From positions 1 to 64,000 of the forward strand of contig NZ_JARXIC010000007.1 in the NCBI RefSeq assembly GCF_031127905.1: a stretch of DNA of 64,000 bases, given 5' to 3'. The notes beneath the pieces were generated by a model. It worked only from the letters and a program-made list of their open reading frames with translations. It was not told the DNA's origin and did not search any database. Below are positions 9,757 to 17,845 of the stretch, one piece after another. This stretch comes from Thalassobacterium sedimentorum. GTDB lineage: Bacteria > Verrucomicrobiota > Verrucomicrobiia > Opitutales > Coraliomargaritaceae. A program made the position numbers and the translations under genes. Position 1 is the first letter of the stretch. Each line of letters starts with the position of its first letter.

Positions 9757-10752
9757 ATGGAGACCACCCCTAGCATACGCGTCCAAGACCTCACTCGCCA
9801 GTACGGCGCGTTGACCGCGATCCACAAAGTCAATTTCACAGTCAACCCAGGAGAAGTTGTGGGCTTTCTCGGTCCGAATGGAGCCGGTAAAAGCACTACA
9901 ATGCGCATTCTCTCTGGCATCATGTCCGCCACCTCCGGCTCAGCTTGGGTGGGTGGCACCTGCGTAGCCCAAAATCCGCACGAGGTGAAACGCAAGATCG
10001 GCTATATGCCGGAGAACAACCCACTGCCAGACGACATGCGCGTGGTAGAATATCTACGTTTCCGTGCCCGCTTAAAAGAAGTGCCCGGTCGAAAGCTACG
10101 TAGCACGGTACAAGAAGCAATGGAGATCTGCGACCTCGCCCGAACCGCCCGCCGAAAGATTATCGGCACCCTTTCCAAGGGTTTCCGTCAACGTGTCGGC
10201 ATCGCGGATGCACTCTTAGGTGACCCGGAAGTGATCATCATGGATGAGCCAACAATCGGCCTCGACCCTCACCAGATTCAGGGCATCCGCAAGCTGATCG
10301 ATAATCTACGAGGCAAACATACGGTCATCCTATCCAGCCACATTCTGCCCGAAATCGAACGCTCATGCGATCGAGTCATTATAATTAACCGCGGACGCAT
10401 CGTTGCCGCAGGCACCAGTGATGAATTACGCGAGGAGTTCCTCCCAGGCAATCGTTTCAGCCTGATTGTGGAAGGGGATGAAAGCGCTGTCAGCACTTGC
10501 CTGGAACAACGTGGTCTGAAAAGTTCCATCCTGGAAAACACGCCGCAGGGTGAAAATCGAGCCAGACTGACATTACGCTTGGAAAATAACGGCGAACTTG
10601 GTCCACAACTCATCCAGGCACTCAGCAATCAAAGTGAATTCACACTACATAGCCTTGCCTCGCGCGTGCCCAATTTAGAAGAGATTTTTCTAGCTGCGAC
10701 CAAACGCTCCTGGGAAGAAACCATCGAAACCAAACCCAAGATCAGCGCTTAG
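9757..10752 (+). CDS. ABC transporter ATP-binding protein (GldA-like)
   Basis: A 331-residue ABC ATPase. Walker A is GPNGAGKST with K45, the signature is LSKGFRQRVG, Walker B is VIIMDEPT, and the H-loop is seen in SSHILPE. After residue 225 it has the C-terminal extension typical of ABC-2 exporters. By sequence type and neighbours it matches GldA, the ATPase of the GldA/F/G complex known from gliding Bacteroidetes; the same gene set is also common in non-gliding bacteria, including Verrucomicrobiota, where its substrate is unknown. It works on the cytoplasmic face with the permease 53 bp downstream. It is the first of five genes on one strand ending at 17767. Confidence 0.92.
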   Translation: METTPSIRVQDLTRQYGALTAIHKVNFTVNPGEVVGFLGPNGAGKSTTMRILSGIMSATSGSAWVGGTCVAQNPHEVKRKIGYMPENNPLPDDMRVVEYLRFRARLKEVPGRKLRSTVQEAMEICDLARTARRKIIGTLSKGFRQRVGIADALLGDPEVIIMDEPTIGLDPHQIQGIRKLIDNLRGKHTVILSSHILPEIERSCDRVIIINRGRIVAAGTSDELREEFLPGNRFSLIVEGDESAVSTCLEQRGLKSSILENTPQGENRARLTLRLENNGELGPQLIQALSNQSEFTLHSLASRVPNLEEIFLAATKRSWEETIETKPKISA

Positions 10753-10805
10753 ACCACAACCCGCAGCTAACAGCCTCCCTTTCATCAGTCTTCTGTCATT
10801 TTATA

Positions 10806-11570
10806 ATGCGCCACTTTTTCATACTTCTCAAACACGAACTACGCATGCTGTTCATCAGCCCACCCACCTATATCGCTGCAGTATTATTTCTCAGCTTAAT
10901 GGGATTCCTCTATTGGGCAATTCTGCGTGGAATGGTCAATACTCCCTCGGAAACGCTCCCCACAGTTCAGTTTTTCAGTATTTTTTGGATACCGGTCTTT
11001 TTTGTCGTACCCTTACTTACCATGCGCAGCATCGCAGGAGAGCGCAGCATCGGCACCCTGGACACCTTGATGACGACCCCGACTTCGCGAGTCGCGGTCA
11101 TTTTAAGCAAATTTGCCGGCGCCTATCTGTTCTATATGCTATTGTGGATACTTACGATTGGTTTCCCATTTATCACTCAAAAACTCTATCCACACGCAGC
11201 AGAAAGTGGGGCACTACTCGAAATCGCTCCCTTGGCCGGCAGCTTTCTTTTCTTAGCCACCAGTGGGCTCCTCTTCATATCAATTGGTATCTTTTCCAGT
11301 AGCGTCACCCGTAGCCAACTTGTTGCAGGCATGCTGAGCTTCACGACCCTCTTTGTCGTCATCATCGGCGGCCAGCAAATGGGCAATCTAGCAGATGCAA
11401 GCGGCGATCTCTCTGCCTGGGCCATCGCCACTGTCAATTACTTACAGATCTTCGAGCACTTGGACGACTTCTCACGCGGCATCATCGACACCCGCCCTTT
11501 CTTTTATTATGCCAGCACCAGTTTCCTGCTGCTAGGTCTCTCCACTCTGGTCATTGAAGCGAAAGCCTAA
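10806..11570 (+). CDS. ABC-2 type permease (GldF-like)
   Basis: A 254-residue integral membrane protein with six hydrophobic segments, the first near residues 22-45 (YIAAVLFLSLMGFLYWAIL). The conserved cytoplasmic stretch MRSIAGERSIGTLDTL is the family mark of ABC-2 permeases of the GldF/NosY type. It should form the membrane channel for the ATPase encoded just upstream. The GldG-like gene follows after 15 bp, which points to one transcript and one complex. The substrate is unknown. The start codon is preceded by the A/T-rich sequence cattttata without a Shine-Dalgarno. Confidence 0.9.
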   Translation: MRHFFILLKHELRMLFISPPTYIAAVLFLSLMGFLYWAILRGMVNTPSETLPTVQFFSIFWIPVFFVVPLLTMRSIAGERSIGTLDTLMTTPTSRVAVILSKFAGAYLFYMLLWILTIGFPFITQKLYPHAAESGALLEIAPLAGSFLFLATSGLLFISIGIFSSSVTRSQLVAGMLSFTTLFVVIIGGQQMGNLADASGDLSAWAIATVNYLQIFEHLDDFSRGIIDTRPFFYYASTSFLLLGLSTLVIEAKA

Positions 11571-11585
11571 AGCCCCCCGTTCCCA

Positions 11586-13067
11586 ATGCAAATTAACCGT
11601 TTCAACGAATTCCGAGTCGCACGCCGCTTTCGCGTCATCAATCGGTCCGTGCAAATCATTTTAGGCCTATGCTTAATTGCCTCGCTCAACTATCTAGCTG
11701 CCAAATACTTCGAACGGATCGACCTCACACAGTCCGGAAGCTATACCCTCGCCCCAGAGTCAAAAGCCTACATTCGCGAGCTGGAGGAACCTGTCGATAT
11801 CATTGTCACGATCCCCAATGATCCCGAGATCGCGGAACTGCAACAAATTCATCAGCACCTGCAAAAGCTCTTCCGTGAATATGAAGCAGCAGGCATGCAC
11901 AATGGCAAAGCCTATATCAATATCGAATTCGTCGATATCTACCGCCAACGTAAGCGCGCGCAAGAACTCACTAACAAATATAACCTCACTCAGGAAAACG
12001 TCATTTTGGTCGCCATGGGCGAGCGCACACGCGAAATCCGCCAAGCCGACCTGTATGAAGTCGAAAACAATCAGATCGCCGGCTTTCGTGGCGAGAAGGC
12101 CATCACTTCTGCGATCATCGATGTATCTTCCAAAGATGAGGACAAAATCTACTTTCTCGTCGGCCACGGCGAAATGCGACTGGACGATGTTGATCCACTA
12201 CGAGGACTTTCACAATTGGAAGCCTTCCTACGGGAACGTAACTACGGCCTCGCCACCCTCGACCTGGCAGTGGATGAAAATGTTCCCGACGACGCGAATC
12301 TGATTGTCGTCCCCTCCCCACAAGCCAGCCTCCTGCCCGAAGAAGTGGAAAAACTACGCCGCTACATGAACGAACGGAACGGACGTATGATTGTACTAAT
12401 CGATCCCGGTCGTCGCCATGGCATGGAAGAGCTTTTTTACGACTGGGGCGTCCTAGCCGATGACATGGTCGTGGTCGATGTCGGCCCCGACTATCGCTCC
12501 CAAGGCGGCGATCTAATCATTCGCCGTTTTGCAGAGCACCCCATCACCAATTTACTGGTCGACTACCAAATCACCGCACTCTTTGGTCAACCACGCCCCA
12601 TGCGCACCGATCCCGGCTCACTCAAAGACCCACGCCTCAAAGTAACCCAGATCATTGGCACCTCCGACCAAAGCTGGGGTGAACGTGATTACCGCTCACA
12701 AGACCCACTCAAATATGACGCTGGTCGCGATCTAAAGGGCCCCATCACGATCGCAACGGTATCCTCGCGCACAGCCGGAACCGAACTGGGGATCAACATT
12801 CCGGGCGGCCGTTTTGTCGCGTTCGGTAATTCTGACTTTATCACGAACAATCGCCTGCGCGCCTTCGGAAACCGCACTCTATTCTTCAACTCGATGAACT
12901 GGGCACTTTCACGTAATAGCCTGCTAAATATAGCCACCCGTCCACTGGAAAGCTATCAAGTCGTCATGAGCGAACGCGACCTCAATCGTATTTTAATCTA
13001 TTTTGCCATCCTACCGGGAGCCACAGCGCTGCTTGGTTTGCTCATCTACCTCATCCGCCGCCGCTAA
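11586..13067 (+). CDS. GldG-like ABC system auxiliary protein
   Basis: A 493-residue protein anchored at both ends. An N-terminal membrane segment lies near residues 24-42 and a C-terminal one is ILIYFAILPGATALLGLLIY just before an Arg-Arg-Arg end. The region after the first segment (FERIDLTQSGSYTLAPES) is the typical GldG N-terminal motif. The central part (about 180-400) belongs to the GldG/IFT52-like domain, with VGHGEM and LIDPGRRHG. It should sit mostly in the periplasm beside the permease. In gliding Flavobacterium, GldG is needed for motility; in this lineage the role is unknown. The next gene starts 4 bp after its stop. Confidence 0.88.
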   Translation: MQINRFNEFRVARRFRVINRSVQIILGLCLIASLNYLAAKYFERIDLTQSGSYTLAPESKAYIRELEEPVDIIVTIPNDPEIAELQQIHQHLQKLFREYEAAGMHNGKAYINIEFVDIYRQRKRAQELTNKYNLTQENVILVAMGERTREIRQADLYEVENNQIAGFRGEKAITSAIIDVSSKDEDKIYFLVGHGEMRLDDVDPLRGLSQLEAFLRERNYGLATLDLAVDENVPDDANLIVVPSPQASLLPEEVEKLRRYMNERNGRMIVLIDPGRRHGMEELFYDWGVLADDMVVVDVGPDYRSQGGDLIIRRFAEHPITNLLVDYQITALFGQPRPMRTDPGSLKDPRLKVTQIIGTSDQSWGERDYRSQDPLKYDAGRDLKGPITIATVSSRTAGTELGINIPGGRFVAFGNSDFITNNRLRAFGNRTLFFNSMNWALSRNSLLNIATRPLESYQVVMSERDLNRILIYFAILPGATALLGLLIYLIRRR

Positions 13068-13071
13068 GAAT

Positions 13072-15048
13072 ATGCGCTTCAAATTTACAGTCTTTCTACT
13101 CGCGCTTAACATCATAACTTTCGGCTTGATTGCCTATCTAAGCAAACAAGCAAATCAAGTGGAGATCACGCAAAGCGGCCTTTCCGGACAAATCGGCCGT
13201 GAACTAATCGATGCCGATCGTATAGAGCTACACGGACGCGGCTTGGAATCTCCCCGGATATTGGAACGCAAGGGTTCGACATGGAGTATCACCCAGCCGA
13301 TGCAATGGTCAGCCAACTATTTTGCCATCAACCGCATACTTAACCAACTGCAATTTCTGGAAGAAGATGCCTCCTTTCCAGTCGACGAAATCGAAAAAAC
13401 CGGTCAAACTCTCGCCGACTATGGTTTGGATGACCCACTACTAAAACTAGTCATCGCGGAAGGTAAGGAGACTATTTCCCTCAGTATCGGCACACTCACC
13501 GAAATCGGAAACAACGTCTACTTATTAGGCCCCAACGGACGCGAGATATTCGTAGTTAACCGTCAAGTCATCGACGGCCTGCTTGTGGGCCTAAACGATC
13601 TGAGAACACGAGAAGTCTTTGACATACCGGTCTTTGAAGTCGACGCACTCGGCCTTCAGATACGCTCCGAAAGCACTGCCGATGGCAGCTCACTGAAAGT
13701 GCGACTTGCACGTAGTAACGGTGAATGGCGCTTCGAGGCGCCACTTGCTGCAAAAGCCGACCCGACCCTTGTTGACAACACAATTAACACTCTGACCGCA
13801 GCCAAAGTAGGACGATTCATCGAAGAAGATGAACTCGATCCAGTTTTACAAGGTTTGGAGACACCCTTCATGCGAGTCACTATACATGGAAACAAACGAC
13901 GCCAAACACTCATCATTGGTAACTTAGCGCCCGATGCCAAAGGTCCTCCAGAGTATTTTGCAAAGCTGGAGGACAACCCTGCAGTATTCACACTATTAGC
14001 ACGCCCTTTCGATGCCTTACGTGAAGCACAGGAAGCCCTACGAGAACGTAACTTCATTAACTTCGACCACAGCAAACTCTCAGCAATCAACATCTCCGAG
14101 AATGGTCGCAAAATACGTTTACAAAAACTCGAAACCGGTGAGCGCGACTGGCAGGTTTTGGAAAGCAAGGGAGAAGACGAAATCCAACCACACCGGGCGG
14201 ATCCCGTGATTATGACACGATTAATGCAGGATCTCTCGAATCTGCGAGCCAGCGGTTTCGCCGTGGATGCCCCCTCCCCCAGCGACACCGAGCGGCTGGG
14301 CTTTAACAATCCGCGTCGTATCGTCACGCTCAGTTTTTCAGAAGGCCCTCCACTCATCCTCACACTCGCCCACCCCGAAGATGATAGCAAAGATGCCAAC
14401 GAATCACTCTACGCAAAGACCAATCAGGCAGACTTCATCTATCAAGTGGAACGACGTCATACTCTGGATATGATCCCGCTCAATACCTCTTACTACCGCA
14501 ACCGCACACTTGACACACTCCCATCGGCCGCACGTATCAGTGCGCTCAAACTAACGAACCTCAGCACTAAAGAAACCATCTTCGATTACAAGCTCCCGCA
14601 AGAAAACATCCGCTGGGACAATTTACTCGAGCAACTGGAAAGCAACCGCGGTCAGCACATCCGGGTATTGCTCGACGCAGTTCGCAACTTTCAAGTCAAA
14701 AGCTACCTCCGGGATTCGTATGCAGCCGCCTACATCCTCGATTCAGATAAAACGCTGCCATGGATGTTTAAATTAAGTGCAACAATACAACTACCTGGAG
14801 GTGAAACCGACCGCACAGAGACCCGAGAATACGTGTTCACAAAACGTCTTTCCGGCAACATCCAAGTCGCCGGATCCTCACAACACAATACCATCTTTGA
14901 AATTCCGCAGCCCCTACTCGACGCACTTTATGAATTAACCGAGGACATGGAAAAACCACCAGAAGCGAAAGGTGAAGAAGTTCCTGATCCTAAAAAAATC
15001 CCTCCGGTGGCGAAACCTCAAGCCCCGGCATCTGAGATCGAAGAATAA
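13072..15048 (+). CDS. DUF4340 domain protein
   Basis: A 658-residue protein with an N-terminal membrane anchor (FKFTVFLLALNIITFGLIAY) and a long extracytoplasmic part. Repeated segments such as ADYGLDDPLLKLVI and GNNVYLLGPNGREIFVV are typical of DUF4340, a beta-rich family that often follows GldG genes. The C-terminus is rich in Pro, Lys and Glu and probably disordered. The frame is open from 13003 inside gldG, but the ATG at 13072, 4 bp after the gldG stop, puts the anchor at the N-terminus and is clearly the start. The function is unknown, presumably an accessory to the ABC complex. Confidence 0.88.
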   Translation: MRFKFTVFLLALNIITFGLIAYLSKQANQVEITQSGLSGQIGRELIDADRIELHGRGLESPRILERKGSTWSITQPMQWSANYFAINRILNQLQFLEEDASFPVDEIEKTGQTLADYGLDDPLLKLVIAEGKETISLSIGTLTEIGNNVYLLGPNGREIFVVNRQVIDGLLVGLNDLRTREVFDIPVFEVDALGLQIRSESTADGSSLKVRLARSNGEWRFEAPLAAKADPTLVDNTINTLTAAKVGRFIEEDELDPVLQGLETPFMRVTIHGNKRRQTLIIGNLAPDAKGPPEYFAKLEDNPAVFTLLARPFDALREAQEALRERNFINFDHSKLSAINISENGRKIRLQKLETGERDWQVLESKGEDEIQPHRADPVIMTRLMQDLSNLRASGFAVDAPSPSDTERLGFNNPRRIVTLSFSEGPPLILTLAHPEDDSKDANESLYAKTNQADFIYQVERRHTLDMIPLNTSYYRNRTLDTLPSAARISALKLTNLSTKETIFDYKLPQENIRWDNLLEQLESNRGQHIRVLLDAVRNFQVKSYLRDSYAAAYILDSDKTLPWMFKLSATIQLPGGETDRTETREYVFTKRLSGNIQVAGSSQHNTIFEIPQPLLDALYELTEDMEKPPEAKGEEVPDPKKIPPVAKPQAPASEIEE

Positions 15049-15055
15049 AGGCGTA

Positions 15056-17767
15056 ATGGCATTCCTCAAAAAGCTTCGCCTCAGCTTACTGCTGGAGCTT
15101 TTCTTGGATGCCACCTTACTACTACTGTTTATAGGACAAGCACTCACGGTCGGATGCTTATTAATATATGGCTACTTACCACTACCAGCAAATTGGGGTA
15201 ACCAAATCATCTCAACAAGACTGCCCCCGGATTTAGTAATCAAAGTAAATGAGTTTCGTCTCAACACCAGAGGCAGCATCGAACTCATCGGCATCGAGGC
15301 ACGTTCCAGCGGAATTAAACAGAATTTATTTCAAGCAGACTCAGCCGAAGTGGCACTCCAGTGGCAAAGTCTCAAGCAGCTGCCACGACCACGTTGTATT
15401 GTGCTCTCAAACGGCACACTTTATATTCCATCGGTGTATTCGCCAGACGGATACCGCCGCCCTATCCTAGAACGCATCGCCTTTCGTCTGGTGCCAGAAC
15501 AGAACTATTGGACAGTCGATCGCTTCGCAGCACTTCATGACAACATTCGCCTACGTGGTACCGTTGAACTCCCAGCCAGAGCTGCAGGCCCACACACGCA
15601 AAGCCTGCAAAAACAAGACATCCAAGAATGGATCCAGAGCTTCTACAATCAAGCGGCCAAACTATCACAACAAAAAGAACGCATCGGTTATTTTCTAAAC
15701 CCGACCATCGCGTTCAAATTCAGTTCCGACCATACACAAGCCCATGAGATCGAGCTACGCGTCAGCAGCCCTCAACTGCAACACCCCGAAGTTCGCGCGC
15801 AGAATGTAGAACTGCGCGGCACAATACAGATACAAGGTGACGAAATCATCCCGTTAACCGCACCACGACTCACAGCCACTCAACTAGAGGTCCCCAAATT
15901 CGAAATCAATACAACAGGTCTCAGCGCAGAATTCCCGCGGGAAGAACTGTCAGGGATTCTAAATGGTCAATGGCCAAATTTAAACCTCGCAGCGCAACGA
16001 ATCCAACTCAAAGACTTTGAACTTGACGTCCCCACACTTCAGATCGCCTCACACAACTATCCTGAGCTCCATTTTAGTGGCGCCACGCGCAGCTTAAATG
16101 GAGGCATCGAGCTAGATGGACACATTAATGTCAAAACGCAGAGTGGGCAAATGCGTGCTCGCGGCAGCGTAGACCCGTTGACTTTAGTACCTACTGAAAT
16201 CAGTGCAAAACTCCCCACGCTAAGCTACGAAATACCTCCCTATCTAGACATCCTCTTGGATTTCGATCCTGGCTTCGCGCTCAAGCAAGCCGAACTTAAA
16301 GCACAAATTCTCAATCTCTCAATCGACAAGCTCAGCTTCAACTACATTTATACACACGCAAGTTACCAAAACGGGCGTTACCGCATCAAAGACCTTTATA
16401 TGCGACGCCAGCAACAATGGTTGGAACTACAATTTAATCTCGACCGCACTAACCACGACTATCAAGTCAGTTTAATCGGCAGTGCAGTGCCCTACGAATA
16501 CAATGCACTCCTGCCTCACTGGTGGTCCGCCATTTTTGAAGACTTCGACTTCAGCCAAACCGAAGAAAGTCTCGGCGACTTCATCATCTACGGTAACACG
16601 CAACGCAAGGCCGCAGACCTCTATTACGGCCATGCTCGCGCACGTAAAGTCAGTTACCGCGGTGTCTTACTTGATGAGGCCGAGCTAATTGTTCGTGGTC
16701 GCGGTCCCTACTGTGAACTCAGCGAACTCGACGCACATAAGGGTGATGGCTGGGCCCGTGGCAATGTAGCCTTCACATCACGCATGGGTGATGGCAAAGG
16801 TCCAGTGTCAATTCGACTGGATATGGAAGCCCAGCTCGAATTGCAAGACGCTGCAAAACTATTTCAAGGCAACGTATCCAATATACTGACTGATTTCGAA
16901 ACTGAAGCCATGCCTAGGACGAGATTAACTGGAGTGATCTTCAATCAGAAACACCCTGAGTATACAGGCAAAAGCTACTTCGACATCACGGCCAAGCTCG
17001 ACGCTCCTCTCAGCTTTAAACGAGTACCTCTCGATTATCTGAATTTAGATCTATATGGCCGTTCAGAAATCACCCATCTGCGAAATATTCAACTAGGCTA
17101 TGCAGGCGGTAGAGGCCACGCCAGCATCGACATCTCAACTCCGAAGGACGCGAGTAACACACTACGTTACCAACTCACACTGGAAGGCGCGCAGCAGCAG
17201 CTAGCGCTACAAAACCTACCTCAACTCGACCAATTGGAAGACAGTCTAAATGCAACCGCAAGCACCACAGTCTCCAAAGAAGATAACGCACACGTTGATA
17301 TTGAGCTACATGGGACAGGTCCAATTGTGGACCCACTAGGACACACTGGTTTTGGTCAATTTGAAATCCGTAATGAAAAACTAGGTACGATTCAGCTTCT
17401 CGGCCCTCTGTCTAAAATCTTACAGAATACACATTTCAACTTCACTTCATTTAACCTAAATCGGATGCGGGGTGATTTTCACTACCAACATGAAATAGTC
17501 ACATTCGATCACCTACGTATCGATGGAGCCCGCACTCAAATAAATGCCCCGGGCACCTTACGACTTAAGGATCAAGCCCTCGATATGCATGTCCATGTCT
17601 CCCTTTTCGGAAACTTCGGCGACCCGAACTCCAACCTAAGAAAAATAAGTGAATTCCTAACCAAACCACTTCCCAGCCTTCTGGAATTTGAGCTGACTGG
17701 TACCTTAGAGAAGCAGAAGCTCCGCTCTCTTTACGATCCACGCAATTTGATTCCACTGTTTGAGTAG
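15056..17767 (+). CDS. AsmA/TamB-like membrane-anchored protein
   Basis: A 903-residue protein with one N-terminal membrane segment (LLELFLDATLLLLFIGQALT) followed by a very long periplasmic beta-rich part. The C-terminal 130 residues (GTIQLLGPLSKILQN..., then FDHLRIDGARTQINAPGTLRL) are like the AsmA C-terminal region of AsmA/TamB/YhdP-type proteins, which form bridge-like structures carrying phospholipids between the two membranes. The start is the ATG at 15056, preceded by aaaggcgta, 7 bp after the DUF4340 stop; the upstream ATG-less extension overlaps that gene and is rejected. Being last in the ABC operon suggests an envelope role. The exact family is uncertain. Confidence 0.75.
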   Translation: MAFLKKLRLSLLLELFLDATLLLLFIGQALTVGCLLIYGYLPLPANWGNQIISTRLPPDLVIKVNEFRLNTRGSIELIGIEARSSGIKQNLFQADSAEVALQWQSLKQLPRPRCIVLSNGTLYIPSVYSPDGYRRPILERIAFRLVPEQNYWTVDRFAALHDNIRLRGTVELPARAAGPHTQSLQKQDIQEWIQSFYNQAAKLSQQKERIGYFLNPTIAFKFSSDHTQAHEIELRVSSPQLQHPEVRAQNVELRGTIQIQGDEIIPLTAPRLTATQLEVPKFEINTTGLSAEFPREELSGILNGQWPNLNLAAQRIQLKDFELDVPTLQIASHNYPELHFSGATRSLNGGIELDGHINVKTQSGQMRARGSVDPLTLVPTEISAKLPTLSYEIPPYLDILLDFDPGFALKQAELKAQILNLSIDKLSFNYIYTHASYQNGRYRIKDLYMRRQQQWLELQFNLDRTNHDYQVSLIGSAVPYEYNALLPHWWSAIFEDFDFSQTEESLGDFIIYGNTQRKAADLYYGHARARKVSYRGVLLDEAELIVRGRGPYCELSELDAHKGDGWARGNVAFTSRMGDGKGPVSIRLDMEAQLELQDAAKLFQGNVSNILTDFETEAMPRTRLTGVIFNQKHPEYTGKSYFDITAKLDAPLSFKRVPLDYLNLDLYGRSEITHLRNIQLGYAGGRGHASIDISTPKDASNTLRYQLTLEGAQQQLALQNLPQLDQLEDSLNATASTTVSKEDNAHVDIELHGTGPIVDPLGHTGFGQFEIRNEKLGTIQLLGPLSKILQNTHFNFTSFNLNRMRGDFHYQHEIVTFDHLRIDGARTQINAPGTLRLKDQALDMHVHVSLFGNFGDPNSNLRKISEFLTKPLPSLLEFELTGTLEKQKLRSLYDPRNLIPLFE

Positions 17768-17845
17768 AACCCACGCCACAGCCCAATCAGCCTCCGCCTG
17801 AATCACTCAAACAAATAGATCCCGATCCATATCTCAAATACTCAC

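Noticed and set aside
13656-14399. 247-residue minus-strand frame in the DUF4340 gene
   Set aside because: Ser/Arg-rich shadow of the real gene, no motif and no promoter.
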